From Rhodococcus sp. B50 (GTDB lineage Bacteria > Actinomycetota > Actinomycetes > Mycobacteriales > Mycobacteriaceae), in assembly GCF_013602415.1 (NCBI RefSeq), contig NZ_WPAG02000002.1, forward strand, positions 4,157,480 to 4,221,479: a stretch of 64,000 nucleotides of DNA, written 5' to 3'. The position numbers and the translations under genes are program-made. Position 1 is the first letter of the stretch, and each line of letters opens with the position of its first letter. Below the pieces are notes generated by a model, which saw nothing but the letters and a program-made list of their open reading frames with translations, ran no database searches and was not told the DNA's origin. Below are positions 9,392-17,383 of the stretch, piece by piece.

Positions 9392-10567
9392 ATGAAAGCT
9401 CTGACATGGCAGGGGAAACGCTCGGTGAGCGTGGAGAATGTGCCGGACCCGCAGATTCAGGAACCCACCGACGCGATCGTGCGGATCACCTCGAGCGCCA
9501 TCTGCGGCTCGGATCTGCACCTGTACGAAGTGCTCACTCCGTTCATGGACAGGGGCGACATCATCGGCCACGAGCCGATGGGCATCGTGGAAGAGGTCGG
9601 ATCGTCCGTCACCCATATCAAGGCAGGGGACCGGGTGGTGATCCCCTTCAACGTCTCCTGCGGCCACTGCTTGATGTGCACCCAGGGCCTGCAGTCCCAA
9701 TGCGAGATCACCCAGGTGCGCGAGTACAACAACAATGCCCAGTTCCTCGGGTACTCCCGCCTGTACGGCTCGGTGCCCGGCGGGCAGGCCGAGTACCTGC
9801 GCGTGCCGCACGCGGACTACGGGCCGATCAAGGTCCCGCACGCCGGGGAGGACGAACGCTATCTCTACCTGTCGGACGTGCTGCCGACCGCCTGGCAGGC
9901 GGTGCAGTACGCCGCGCCACCGGAAGGTGGATCCTTGGCGGTACTGGGCCTTGGCCCGGTCGGGCAGATGTCCGCCCGCATCGGCCGCCACCTCGGCTAC
10001 GAGGTGTTCGCGGTGGACCCGGTCCCCGAACGCCGGGCCATGGCCGAACGCCACGGCATCCACGCCTTGGACTCCACCGGTGAGGTCGCGGAGCAACTGA
10101 AGGACCTCACCGGCGGTCGCGGCCCGAATTCCGTGGTCGACGCGGTCGGGATGGAAGCCCACGGTTCCCCGGTGGCCTGGGCCACCCACCAGGTGGTCGG
10201 AGCGCTACCGTCCCGTCTGGGACGCATGGCGATGGAAGCGGCCGGGGTGGATCGGCTCGATGCGCTCTACACCGCCATCGATGCGGTGCGGCGGGGCGGG
10301 ACGATCTCGATCAGCGGCGTCTACGGCGGCATGAAGGACCCCTTGCCGATGATGACGATGTTCGACAAGCAACTTCAGTTGCGTATGGGGCAGTGCAATG
10401 TGCGCCGATGGACCGAGGACTTGCTGCCACTGGTCGACGACCCCTCGGATCCGCTGGGCGTGCTCGACCTGAAGACGCATACGGCTCCCCTCGAGGAGGC
10501 GCCGGCGATGTACGAGAAGTTCCAGAAGAAGGAAGACGGCTGCATCAAGGTGGTCCTCAAGCCGTAG
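9392..10567 (+). CDS. Zinc-dependent alcohol dehydrogenase, formaldehyde-dehydrogenase-like
   Basis: The 391-residue medium-chain dehydrogenase has the catalytic zinc set (CGSDLH near residue 38, GHEPMG near 59), a structural-zinc loop (CGHCLMCTQGLQSQC, residues 90-104) and a nucleotide loop (LGLGPVGQ). A long insert around VDAVGMEAHG is typical of the subgroup that includes glutathione-independent formaldehyde dehydrogenase. The real substrate in actinobacteria is often unknown. AAGGAGG sits just before the ATG. The gene appears to be single, with about 140 bases separating it from the hydratase gene. Confidence 0.88.
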   Translation: MKALTWQGKRSVSVENVPDPQIQEPTDAIVRITSSAICGSDLHLYEVLTPFMDRGDIIGHEPMGIVEEVGSSVTHIKAGDRVVIPFNVSCGHCLMCTQGLQSQCEITQVREYNNNAQFLGYSRLYGSVPGGQAEYLRVPHADYGPIKVPHAGEDERYLYLSDVLPTAWQAVQYAAPPEGGSLAVLGLGPVGQMSARIGRHLGYEVFAVDPVPERRAMAERHGIHALDSTGEVAEQLKDLTGGRGPNSVVDAVGMEAHGSPVAWATHQVVGALPSRLGRMAMEAAGVDRLDALYTAIDAVRRGGTISISGVYGGMKDPLPMMTMFDKQLQLRMGQCNVRRWTEDLLPLVDDPSDPLGVLDLKTHTAPLEEAPAMYEKFQKKEDGCIKVVLKP

Positions 10568-10785
10568 TCCGCTTTGCGGGGCGACTCGGCCCTCTACGGC
10601 AACGGCCTGCAACCTGTAGGCGCTGCATTCTTCACCGCGAGTCCTGTTGCCGGCCGTGGCTGTTCGATGGGGTCTACCAGGTCTTCGTCCTCGCTGAGAA
10701 GGTGTCATAGCCTCTACCTCGGTGGCCCGGTCCCAGTCGGCTGACGACCGGACGAAGAGTCGAAGGTGGCTAAGAGCGCCGGAGT

Positions 10786-10802
10786 GGTTTGCTGAACAAA
10801 CC
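10786..10802 (-). terminator. Short hairpin after the methyltransferase gene
   Basis: GGTTTG and CAAACC form a perfect 6-bp stem with a 5-base loop, starting 4 bases past the methyltransferase stop codon. No U-run follows on the minus strand, so its strength as a terminator is uncertain. The rest of the 238-base gap (10568-10805) shows no gene or clear repeat. Confidence 0.4.
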
Positions 10803-10805
10803 CGG

Positions 10806-11426
10806 CTACCGGGTGGCCTCAGCGACTCCCAGCGACAGCGCGCCGAAGAATTTCGGTGTCTTCTCCTCGTAGAAGGTGTCGAGTTCGCGGATGTCGAAAC
10901 CCGCGCCGCGGATGAGGTCGGGAATGCGTCGTGTCAGATGGCAACCACCCGCGACCCGCTTCTGGATCGGTTCGAGTCGGTGCTGCCACCGTCGGACGCT
11001 CTCGTCCGGGGCGAGCCCGTGCTCGACGAAGTTCAGTGTGCCGCCCGGTTTGAGGACGCGCCGAACCTCGCGCAGGGCCGCGTCGGCATCCGGGATGGTG
11101 CACAGGGTCCAGGTCGTCAGTGCGCTGTCGAAGATGTTGTCCTCGAACGGAAGTGATTGTCCGTCGAGACCGGATCGCTCAATGTGGACGGGCGAATCCT
11201 CGATGCGTGAACGGGCGAGTTTCCATCCGAGATCGGCGGGTTCGACGGCGCTGACCGACTCGACGGTAGTGGGGTAGTAGGGAACGTTGAGACCCGATCC
11301 GAACCCGATCTCGACGACGCGGCCGCTCAGGCCGGCGCACACTCGTTTCCGGTTCGCTTCGGTGAACGACGGCGCACAGGCGATGTTCACCAGTCGCGGT
11401 ACGACGTGATCGTTGTAGAGGCCCAT
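10806..11426 (-). CDS. Class I SAM-dependent methyltransferase
   Basis: The 206-residue protein has the Rossmann methyltransferase motifs: VVEIGFGSGLNVPYY (motif I, from about residue 36), an acidic AVEPADLG after strand 2, FDSALTTWTLCTI (motif post-II) and LKPGGTLNFVEHG. I chose the ATG at 11426 because AAAGGA precedes it; an upstream start at 11468 lacks such a site. The pattern is that of the UbiE-like type 11 group, so a small molecule is the likely substrate. Nothing nearby identifies it. It is transcribed alone from the minus strand. Confidence 0.85.
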   Translation of the reverse strand: MGLYNDHVVPRLVNIACAPSFTEANRKRVCAGLSGRVVEIGFGSGLNVPYYPTTVESVSAVEPADLGWKLARSRIEDSPVHIERSGLDGQSLPFEDNIFDSALTTWTLCTIPDADAALREVRRVLKPGGTLNFVEHGLAPDESVRRWQHRLEPIQKRVAGGCHLTRRIPDLIRGAGFDIRELDTFYEEKTPKFFGALSLGVAEATR

Positions 11427-11553
11427 GGCAGTCCTTTCGCCTCGTGGCGTACTGATCTGCTCGATCAATCATGCCACTTGCCCCGCCGAACGGAACCCCC
11501 CGATTCGTACAGGTGCGGTGCTCGCCGGCCGTCGCTTCGACCGAGGAGGAACA

Positions 11554-11598
11554 GGGTGTGCCGAGTGGGTTTACAGGAGGAACTCGCTCGGCACACCC
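11554..11598 (-). terminator. Hairpin after the SDR gene
   Basis: Perfect 12-bp arms GGGTGTGCCGAG (11554-11565) and CTCGGCACACCC (11587-11598) flank a 21-base loop. It begins 9 bases after the stop of the mycofactocin-type SDR, so it probably ends the ferredoxin/P450/SDR transcript. No long U-run follows. Confidence 0.6.
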
Positions 11599-11607
11599 GT
11601 CACGCCC

Positions 11608-12447
11608 CTATTTCAGCGTGCTGCCGGCATCGACGGTGAGCGTGAGTCCGGTGACGTAGCGGGCTTCGTCCGACGCCAGGAACAGGACGGCATTGCTGAT
11701 GTCCTCCGGCTCCACCCAACCGACGGGCAGGACGTGCATGAACTGCGTGGCCACCTTCATGTCCTCCGGCCCGGGATTCTCGAGGTCGGGCCGGAACATC
11801 TTCATGGCACCCTCGTTCATGAACATCGGTGTGTTCACGTTGGTGGGATGTACGGTGTTGACCCGGATGGAATGCTGTCCCAGTTCGACGGCGAAGGTGC
11901 GCATCATGCCGACCACCCCGTGTTTCGCGGAGATGTACGGGCCCATGGTGGGATAGGCCTTCAGGCCGCCGACCGAACTGGTCAGGACGATCGACCCACC
12001 GTTCCCACCCGCGATCATGTGCGGCACTCCGGCTTTGATCGACTTCCACACACCCGACAGGTTGATGTCGAGCATCTCCTGCCAATCGAATTCGTCCGTC
12101 TCGTGCAGCATCGCCCCACCGGTGCCGATACCGGCATTGGCGACGATGATGTCGAGACGTCCCAGTTGCTCGACACCGTTGTCGACTGCGGCCTTCACCG
12201 CGTCGAAGTCGCGCACGTCGACCTGGGCCGTGACGATCCGCCGATTCAGACTCTTGACGGCTTCGACGGTTTCGGCCATATCCTCCGGGGTGGACGGTTC
12301 GATCTGCGCGTTCTCCCGGATCGGCCCGCAGATGTCGAGCGCGATGATGTCGGCACCCTCCTGCGCCAGCCGGATCGCATGGCTGCGTCCCTGCCCGCGT
12401 GCGGCTCCCGTGATGAAAGCGACCTTACCTTCGACTCTTCCTGCCAT
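11608..12447 (-). CDS. Mycofactocin-coupled SDR oxidoreductase (carveol dehydrogenase-like)
   Basis: The 279-residue short-chain dehydrogenase has the cofactor motif GAARGQGRSHA near residues 14-24, IVANAGIG, a catalytic Ser followed by YISAKHG (Tyr and Lys), and the C-terminal YVTGLTLTVDAGSTLK. The GRVEGKVAFITGAARGQGRSHA start and the insert around residues 40-60 mark the mycofactocin-associated SDR family, which holds its nicotinamide cofactor and passes electrons to mycofactocin. Carveol dehydrogenase of limonene degradation belongs to it. It is third in the ferredoxin/P450/SDR operon, so it probably oxidises the alcohol made by the P450. No mycofactocin biosynthesis gene is in the window. 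Confidence 0.9.
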   Translation of the reverse strand: MAGRVEGKVAFITGAARGQGRSHAIRLAQEGADIIALDICGPIRENAQIEPSTPEDMAETVEAVKSLNRRIVTAQVDVRDFDAVKAAVDNGVEQLGRLDIIVANAGIGTGGAMLHETDEFDWQEMLDINLSGVWKSIKAGVPHMIAGGNGGSIVLTSSVGGLKAYPTMGPYISAKHGVVGMMRTFAVELGQHSIRVNTVHPTNVNTPMFMNEGAMKMFRPDLENPGPEDMKVATQFMHVLPVGWVEPEDISNAVLFLASDEARYVTGLTLTVDAGSTLK

Positions 12448-12507
12448 TGAACACCTCTCACTTCGTGCATCGTCCCGTCGGGCGATGCAGAGCCATGGGA
12501 TTGCCGG

Positions 12508-13791
12508 TTACGTCGTGCTGCGGGTGAACTCGATGTGGAGGTCGACGAGCCCGCGCAGAAGGAAGGTGGGCTCGTAGGCGAACACGCGGTCGTCCTCCGG
12601 GCCGTGCGCGCGTTCGCTGAGACGAATGTCCTCCATCCGATCGAGCAGGCGGTTGAGCGTGACGTGTCCTTCGATGCGTGCGAGCGGTGCACCGGCACAG
12701 GTGTGCAGCCCGCGTCCGAACGCGATGTGATCGTGCGAGTTCCTGCGATCGAGCCGGAACTCGTTCGGCTCATCGAATTTACGCGGATCCCGGTTGGCGG
12801 CAGCGAGGCTCAGCATCACGACGGTCCCGGCCGGCACCTCGACGTCGCCGATCGTCGTGGTCTTGCGGGCGAGGCGGAAGTCCACCTTCGTGGGGCTGTC
12901 GAAGCGCAGCGATTCCTCCATGAACGGTTTGATGAGGTTGCGATCCTCGCGCAGGATCTTCTGGTACTCGGGACGTTCGCAGAGCACCCGCAACGACGAG
13001 CTGAGGAGTTTCGTCACCGTTTCCTGGCCGGCGGCGAACAGGAACGTCGCGGGGCGGACGACCTCGAGGAGCTCGGGTGTCGAGCCGTCCGGATAGGTCG
13101 CGGCGGCCAGCCCACTGAGGATGTCGTTGCGGGGTTCGCGACGACGGTCGGCGAGATACTTCTCGAAACGGCCGTCGAGGAATTCGAGGGGATTGATCCC
13201 GACGGGTTCGTGGTCGAGCGCGCCGACCCGGGTGCCGGGCCGTTCACCTGCGCCGAGCACCCACCGGAACTCCTCACGGTCCTCCTCCGGAACACCGAGC
13301 AGGTCGGTGATCGCCATGGTGGCGAACGGTTTTGCGTAATCACCCAGGAACTCGCAGCGACCCTCGTCGATGAACTCGTCGAGGACGTCGTCGGCCAAGC
13401 CCCAGAGATACTCCTCGTTCTCTTTCAGTCGTTTCGGGGTGAGGAGACGTCCGAGCAGCGACCGGGCACGCGTGTGGTCGGGCGGGTCCATCGTCACCAT
13501 GTGCTCGAAGATCGGGAACTGGTGACGATGGGCCTCGATCTGTTCGGTGATGTCGTCGCCTTCGGGCTCGAAGGGCAACGGCGGGAACGGACCTCCGATC
13601 GAATTGACCGCGGACAGTGCCTCGCTGTTCTTGAACCCTTCGACCACCTCGTGATAGCCGGTGACGACCACGACCCCGTAGTGGGGTTCCCGATGCACCG
13701 GGTTGTGACTGCGCATGTGGTCGAAGTATTCGAACGGACTCTGGGCGATCTCTCCGTCGGTGAAATAGTCGGCTGATGCGAGATCGGTCAT
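12508..13791 (-). CDS. Cytochrome P450 monooxygenase
   Basis: This 427-residue soluble bacterial P450 has the I-helix oxygen-activation motif AAGQET (253-258), ExxR as ESLR (293-296) and the heme loop FGRGLHTCAG with the thiolate Cys at 365. No membrane anchor is seen, as expected for the class I bacterial type. It lies 4 bases after a ferredoxin gene and 60 bases before the SDR gene. The likely sequence is hydroxylation, then oxidation of the alcohol. The substrate is unknown; the nearby AtuA operon makes a terpenoid attractive but unproven. No ferredoxin reductase is encoded nearby. Confidence 0.93.
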   Translation of the reverse strand: MTDLASADYFTDGEIAQSPFEYFDHMRSHNPVHREPHYGVVVVTGYHEVVEGFKNSEALSAVNSIGGPFPPLPFEPEGDDITEQIEAHRHQFPIFEHMVTMDPPDHTRARSLLGRLLTPKRLKENEEYLWGLADDVLDEFIDEGRCEFLGDYAKPFATMAITDLLGVPEEDREEFRWVLGAGERPGTRVGALDHEPVGINPLEFLDGRFEKYLADRRREPRNDILSGLAAATYPDGSTPELLEVVRPATFLFAAGQETVTKLLSSSLRVLCERPEYQKILREDRNLIKPFMEESLRFDSPTKVDFRLARKTTTIGDVEVPAGTVVMLSLAAANRDPRKFDEPNEFRLDRRNSHDHIAFGRGLHTCAGAPLARIEGHVTLNRLLDRMEDIRLSERAHGPEDDRVFAYEPTFLLRGLVDLHIEFTRSTT

Positions 13792-13795
13792 CGGA

Positions 13796-14035
13796 TCACT
13801 GACCTTTCGGGGAAGGTTGGGCGGAGGGGGAGGTCTCGACGATGCCGATGGCCTGCCGGGGGCAGGCGCCGGCGGCGGAATGGGCCTTGGGCCAGAGGCT
13901 TTCCGGTGGGTTCTCGTCGCAGGTCGCGATGTCGTCGTCGGGGAGGTCGAAGATCTCGGGTGCGATCTCGATGCACAACGCGTGTGCTTCGCACAGATCC
14001 CGATCGATGTACAGGCGCTTCGGTGATCCCGTCAT
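13796..14035 (-). CDS. [3Fe-4S]-type ferredoxin, CxxHxxC variant
   Basis: The 79-residue acidic protein has the single-cluster pattern CEAHALC (residues 15-21) followed near residue 58 by ACPRQAI. This is the CX5C...CP set of P450-partner ferredoxins, with a His in the middle position where four-iron proteins have Cys. The C-terminus is a loose Ser/Pro tail. It is the first gene of the minus-strand operon and sits directly before the P450, so it should be that enzyme's electron donor. The His variant is known among actinobacterial P450 ferredoxins and may shift the redox potential. Confidence 0.9.
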   Translation of the reverse strand: MTGSPKRLYIDRDLCEAHALCIEIAPEIFDLPDDDIATCDENPPESLWPKAHSAAGACPRQAIGIVETSPSAQPSPKGQ

Positions 14036-14110
14036 CGGCGCTCCAAGAGGGGGATGTGGGCTCGAACGGTGGCGGCGTGGCCGGGCCGGGTGGCCGCCAC
14101 CGGGTAGGGT

Positions 14111-14146
14111 GTAACCGTGTTACTTAGGTCACGATAACGCGGTTAC
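14111..14146. promoter_or_regulatory. 36-bp palindromic operator between ferredoxin and TetR genes
   Basis: Arms GTAACCGTGTTA (14111-14122) and TAACGCGGTTAC (14135-14146) are inverted repeats with one mismatch in 12, around a 12-base spacer. The site lies between the divergent ferredoxin operon (start 14035) and the TetR gene (start 14173). This is the expected place for an operator that controls both. The symmetry is seen directly; binding by this TetR is inferred. Confidence 0.75.
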
Positions 14147-14172
14147 CGGTTGACGGCAAGGATGTTTTCGGA

Positions 14173-14781
14173 ATGAGTGGTATCGCTATCCCGAACGAAG
14201 CGGACGAGGCGCGGGCACGCCTGCTCGAGACCGTCGTCGAACTCCTGGAGGAGGGTGGCTACGACGCCGTCCAGCTGCGCGAGGTCGCACGTCGCACCCG
14301 CATGTCACTGTCCACCGTCTACAAACGGTTTGCGACACGCGAGGAACTGATCCTTGCTGCCATCGAGCACTGGATGAAGGAGAACCACGCCGGCCTCGTC
14401 GAGCAGCCGCGCGCACCGGGTGAGCGCCTGCACCCGGCGATGATGCGAGTCATCCGCGCCATCTTCGAACCGTGGGAGAAGAACCCCGCGATGCTCCTCG
14501 CCTACTTCCGGGTGAGGACGGCCCCGGGATGGGAAGGTCTGCATACGCAGGGCTTCGACGCGGTGGTGCCCGTCGGCATGGCAGTCCTGGAGGATGTCGA
14601 CCCCGGCTTCGTCGACGAGATGATGTCGATCTTGTCGAGCGTCGTCTTCGGGCTCGTCGGCCGGTGCCTCGAAGGGCAGATCGAGCTCGCCGACATCCTG
14701 CCGACGATCGATCGCGCGGTGTACTGGCTGACCACCGGATACGAGGCCACGCACGGCGAGGGACGCGGCCAGGATTCCTAG
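14173..14781 (+). CDS. TetR-family regulator of the P450 operon
   Basis: The 202-residue protein has an N-terminal TetR DNA-binding domain: helix 1 ARARLLETVVELLEEGGYDAV, then LREVARRTRMSLSTVYKRFATREEL as the helix-turn-helix near residues 36-62. The C-terminal helical domain should bind an effector, probably an acyl-CoA or terpenoid given the neighbours. It is divergent from the ferredoxin/P450/SDR operon across a 36-bp palindrome, so it probably represses both itself and that operon. Its stop codon lies inside the loop of a terminator hairpin. Confidence 0.9.
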   Translation: MSGIAIPNEADEARARLLETVVELLEEGGYDAVQLREVARRTRMSLSTVYKRFATREELILAAIEHWMKENHAGLVEQPRAPGERLHPAMMRVIRAIFEPWEKNPAMLLAYFRVRTAPGWEGLHTQGFDAVVPVGMAVLEDVDPGFVDEMMSILSSVVFGLVGRCLEGQIELADILPTIDRAVYWLTTGYEATHGEGRGQDS

Positions 14782-14790
14782 CCGCGTCCC
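14760..14790. terminator. Bidirectional hairpin at the TetR 3' end
   Basis: Perfect 10-bp arms GGGACGCGGC (14760-14769) and GCCGCGTCCC (14781-14790) enclose an 11-base loop. The TetR stop codon lies at the loop edge, and the convergent dihydrofolate-reductase-like gene ends 12 bases beyond. It could stop transcripts from both sides. Confidence 0.6.
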
Positions 14791-14802
14791 GTGGTCGTCG
14801 GG

Positions 14803-15417
14803 TCACTCCACTTCGGCGAGTCCGTACTCGGGTCGGCCGGTCGGCCGGTACACCGTGATGACGACACCGGACGAGGTGGCACGCGATTCGACGAGATCCA
14901 ATTTCGTGTCGCGACCCCCGATCGGGAACAGTCGCCGACCCTGCCCGAGGACGACGGGGAATGTGATGAGTCGGTACTCGTCGACCAGGTCGTGCTCGAA
15001 AAGGGTGTGGACGAGGCGGATGCTGCCGTGCACCTGCAATTCCCGTCCGGGCCGCTTCTTCAGTTCCGCGATCGCGGACGGGACGTCGCCCTCGAGGACG
15101 GTCGTATTCTGCCACTTCGGGTCGGTGAGCGTCGTGGACGCGACGTATTTCGGCAGGGTGTTGAGCGCACGGGCGACCGGGTCGTCGGGATCGGTCGAGT
15201 TCGGCCACGACGCAGCAAAGACGTCGTAGGTGTTCCGGCCCAGAAGGAACGCATCGACCTGCGAGAACACCTCGTCGATGAATTTGCCGGTGTCCTCGTC
15301 GAACAATGGCACCACCCAGCCGCCGCGATCGAAGCCGTCGCTGCGATCCTCGTCGGGGCCACCCGGCCCCTGGGCAACACCGTCGGCCGATACGAAGGTC
15401 GTCACCGTGAGTTTCAT
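14803..15417 (-). CDS. Dihydrofolate reductase-like (RibD C-terminal domain) protein
   Basis: The 204-residue protein begins MKLTVTTFVSADGVAQGPGG, the usual start of the RibD C-terminal/DHFR-like superfamily. It also has FLLGRNTYDVFAASW near residue 58, ELQVHGSIRLVHTL near 126 and an FPVVLGQGRRLF strand near 154. These proteins bind NADPH and reduce pterin- or pyrimidine-like substrates, but most stand-alone copies are uncharacterised. It is convergent with the TetR gene and is not part of an operon. It is unlikely to be the housekeeping folate enzyme, which has a different motif set. Confidence 0.85.
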   Translation of the reverse strand: MKLTVTTFVSADGVAQGPGGPDEDRSDGFDRGGWVVPLFDEDTGKFIDEVFSQVDAFLLGRNTYDVFAASWPNSTDPDDPVARALNTLPKYVASTTLTDPKWQNTTVLEGDVPSAIAELKKRPGRELQVHGSIRLVHTLFEHDLVDEYRLITFPVVLGQGRRLFPIGGRDTKLDLVESRATSSGVVITVYRPTGRPEYGLAEVE

Positions 15418-15578
15418 CGTCGTCCCCTTTCGAAGGTCGTCGACGAATACCGACCCGGGGATCTCGGAGAACTCATCGCTTGCATCCCTCGGACACGGAA
15501 GGTATCTCTGAACGCAGCGTCGCGTGTCGATGACGGACTGCGTCAGGCATGGAGGCGCAGGACCTCGAGGAGTTCTCC

Positions 15579-15965
15579 TTGACCATCTCGTTCAACCACA
15601 CCATCGTCGCGGCAGACGACAAGCAGCATTCGGCCTATTTCCTCACGACCCTGTTCGGTCTGCCCGACCCTGTCCCCGCCGGGCACTTCCTCGCCGTCGA
15701 ACTCGCCAACGGCGTCACCCTCGACTTCGCCGAGCCGCCGCCGGACGTGGAGTACCCGCCGCAGCACTACGCGTTCCTGGTGTCGGAGGAGGAGTTCGAC
15801 GAGATCTACGCTCGGATTCTCGAACAGAAGATCGAACACTGGGCCGATCCTCGGCAGTCGGCGCACGGCATCAACAGGAACGACGGGGGTCGAGGAACCT
15901 ACTTCCTCGACCCCGCCGGTCACTTCATGGAGATCATCACGCGCCCCTACGGTTGGCGCCCCTGA
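15579..15965 (+). CDS. VOC-family (glyoxalase/bleomycin resistance fold) protein
   Basis: I prefer the TTG at 15579 because GAGGAG precedes it and the protein then begins MTISFNHTIVAADDK, the usual start of this family; an ATG at 15549 would add ten residues. The 128-residue product has one vicinal-oxygen-chelate unit: an early His (FNHTIV), a central HYAFLVSEEEF strand and a late FLDPAGHFMEIITRPYG strand. The His and Glu positions can bind a metal. The function is unknown. Its 3' end overlaps the convergent permease gene by 19 bases, within a tandem duplication. Confidence 0.8.
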   Translation: MTISFNHTIVAADDKQHSAYFLTTLFGLPDPVPAGHFLAVELANGVTLDFAEPPPDVEYPPQHYAFLVSEEEFDEIYARILEQKIEHWADPRQSAHGINRNDGGRGTYFLDPAGHFMEIITRPYGWRP

Positions 15966-17383
15966 ATCGTCTCGGCCTGAATCGTCTCGGCCGCAGCGCG
16001 TCGCCGTGCCAGTACCGTGCAGGTACCCGCGATCGCTGCGGTCAGCGCGCCGGTCGCGAGCAGCTGAGTGCGCGCGGCAGGGTCGAACAGTGCGAGCACC
16101 GCGATACCGGCGAGCAGGCCGAGCGTCGCGTACGACAGGTACGGGAAGCCCCACATCTTCAGCGGCAGTGCGTCCTCGGTGCCGTTGCGTCGTGCGCGAC
16201 GGCGGAGTACGAGGTGCGAGACCGCGACGAACGTCCACAGCACCAGGATGGTGGAGCCGACGGCGTTGAGGAGCAGAGGCAGCACCTTGTCGGGGTAGAG
16301 ATAGTTCAGGCCGACCGTGACGAAACCGAAGGCCACCGAGGCGAGCACCGCGTTGCGCGGAACTCCGTTGGAGGACAGTCGCCCGAAGGCGGGATGTGCG
16401 GACCCGCGATGTGACAGCGAGAAGATCATCCGCGAGGCGCTGAACAGCATCGCGTTGAGCGACGAAAGCAGTGCGACCACGACGATCACCGTCATCACGG
16501 CGGCGGCACCCGGAACGGCGCCGGCCTGCAGCACGGCGACGAACGGACCCGTCGCAAGATCCTCGGAGGTCCACGGCAGGATCGTCACCATCACGAGCAC
16601 CGACCCGATGTAGAACACGAGGATGCGCCACACCAGGGTGCGCACCGCGCGGCCCACGTTGCGGCGGGGATCGGCGGTCTCTGCGGCGGCGATCGCGATG
16701 ATCTCGGTGCCACCGAACGCGAACACCACGATGAGCAGGCCGGCTGCGATACCGGCGATACCGGTGGGAGCGAACCCGCCGTGTGCCGTGAGGTTCGCGA
16801 AACCGGTCGTCTCGAAGGTGGGCATCCATCCGGCGATCATCGCGACACCGATCACCAGGAAGGCGAGGATCGCGACGATCTTGATTGCGGCGAACCAGAA
16901 TTCGACCTCGCCGAAGCGGCGCACGCCGACGAGGTTCACGCCCGTCAGCACGACCATGTAGAACAGCGCGGACGCCCACTGGGGAATCCCGGGCAGTGCC
17001 ACCGCGGTGATCGCGGCAGCACCGGTGGCCTCCGCAGCGATCACGATGATGACCTGGACCCAGTACAACCACCCGATGGTCCGGCCCGCCACAGGACCCA
17101 GGGCGTTCTCGGTGTGCTCGGAGAACGCACCGCTGGCGGGGTTGGCCGCGGCCATCTCACCCATCATGTGCATCACGAACACGACGAGAACGGCCGCCAC
17201 CAGGAACGAGATCAGGATCGCCGGGCCGGCGACGGCGATGCCCGCCCCCGACCCGACGAACAGGCCGGCCCCGATGGCACCGCCGAGGCTCATCATGACG
17301 AGCTGGCGGGGCCGCATGGCGCGATGCAGACCGGCGGTGCTCTGGGCACCGGTGGTGGTCGCGGGAGCCAGGGTTTCAGTCAT
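15947..17383 (-). CDS. Amino acid permease (APC superfamily)
   Basis: The 478-residue membrane protein has about 12 hydrophobic segments. Its N-terminal motif MSLGGAIGAGLFVGSGAGI is that of amino acid transporters in the GABA permease/AAT group, which import substrate with protons. I chose the ATG at 17383; it overlaps the end of the amino-acid dehydrogenase gene by 8 bases, so the two are translationally coupled. That pairing suggests it imports the amino acid the dehydrogenase deaminates. The C-terminus carries the duplicated AETIQ, encoded by a 15-bp tandem repeat. Confidence 0.9.
   Translation of the reverse strand: MTETLAPATTTGAQSTAGLHRAMRPRQLVMMSLGGAIGAGLFVGSGAGIAVAGPAILISFLVAAVLVVFVMHMMGEMAAANPASGAFSEHTENALGPVAGRTIGWLYWVQVIIVIAAEATGAAAITAVALPGIPQWASALFYMVVLTGVNLVGVRRFGEVEFWFAAIKIVAILAFLVIGVAMIAGWMPTFETTGFANLTAHGGFAPTGIAGIAAGLLIVVFAFGGTEIIAIAAAETADPRRNVGRAVRTLVWRILVFYIGSVLVMVTILPWTSEDLATGPFVAVLQAGAVPGAAAVMTVIVVVALLSSLNAMLFSASRMIFSLSHRGSAHPAFGRLSSNGVPRNAVLASVAFGFVTVGLNYLYPDKVLPLLLNAVGSTILVLWTFVAVSHLVLRRRARRNGTEDALPLKMWGFPYLSYATLGLLAGIAVLALFDPAARTQLLATGALTAAIAGTCTVLARRRAAAETIQAETIQGRQP
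15963..15992. repeat. 15-bp tandem duplication at a convergent gene junction
   Basis: Two exact copies of TGAATCGTCTCGGCC lie head to tail. The TGA starting copy 1 is the stop codon of the VOC gene. On the other strand the copies are read as AETIQ twice near the end of the permease. Confidence 0.9.

Noticed and set aside
12535-13776. Open frame of 413 codons on the plus strand opposite the first P450
   Set aside because: The P450 motifs lie on the minus strand; the opposite frame is compositional only.
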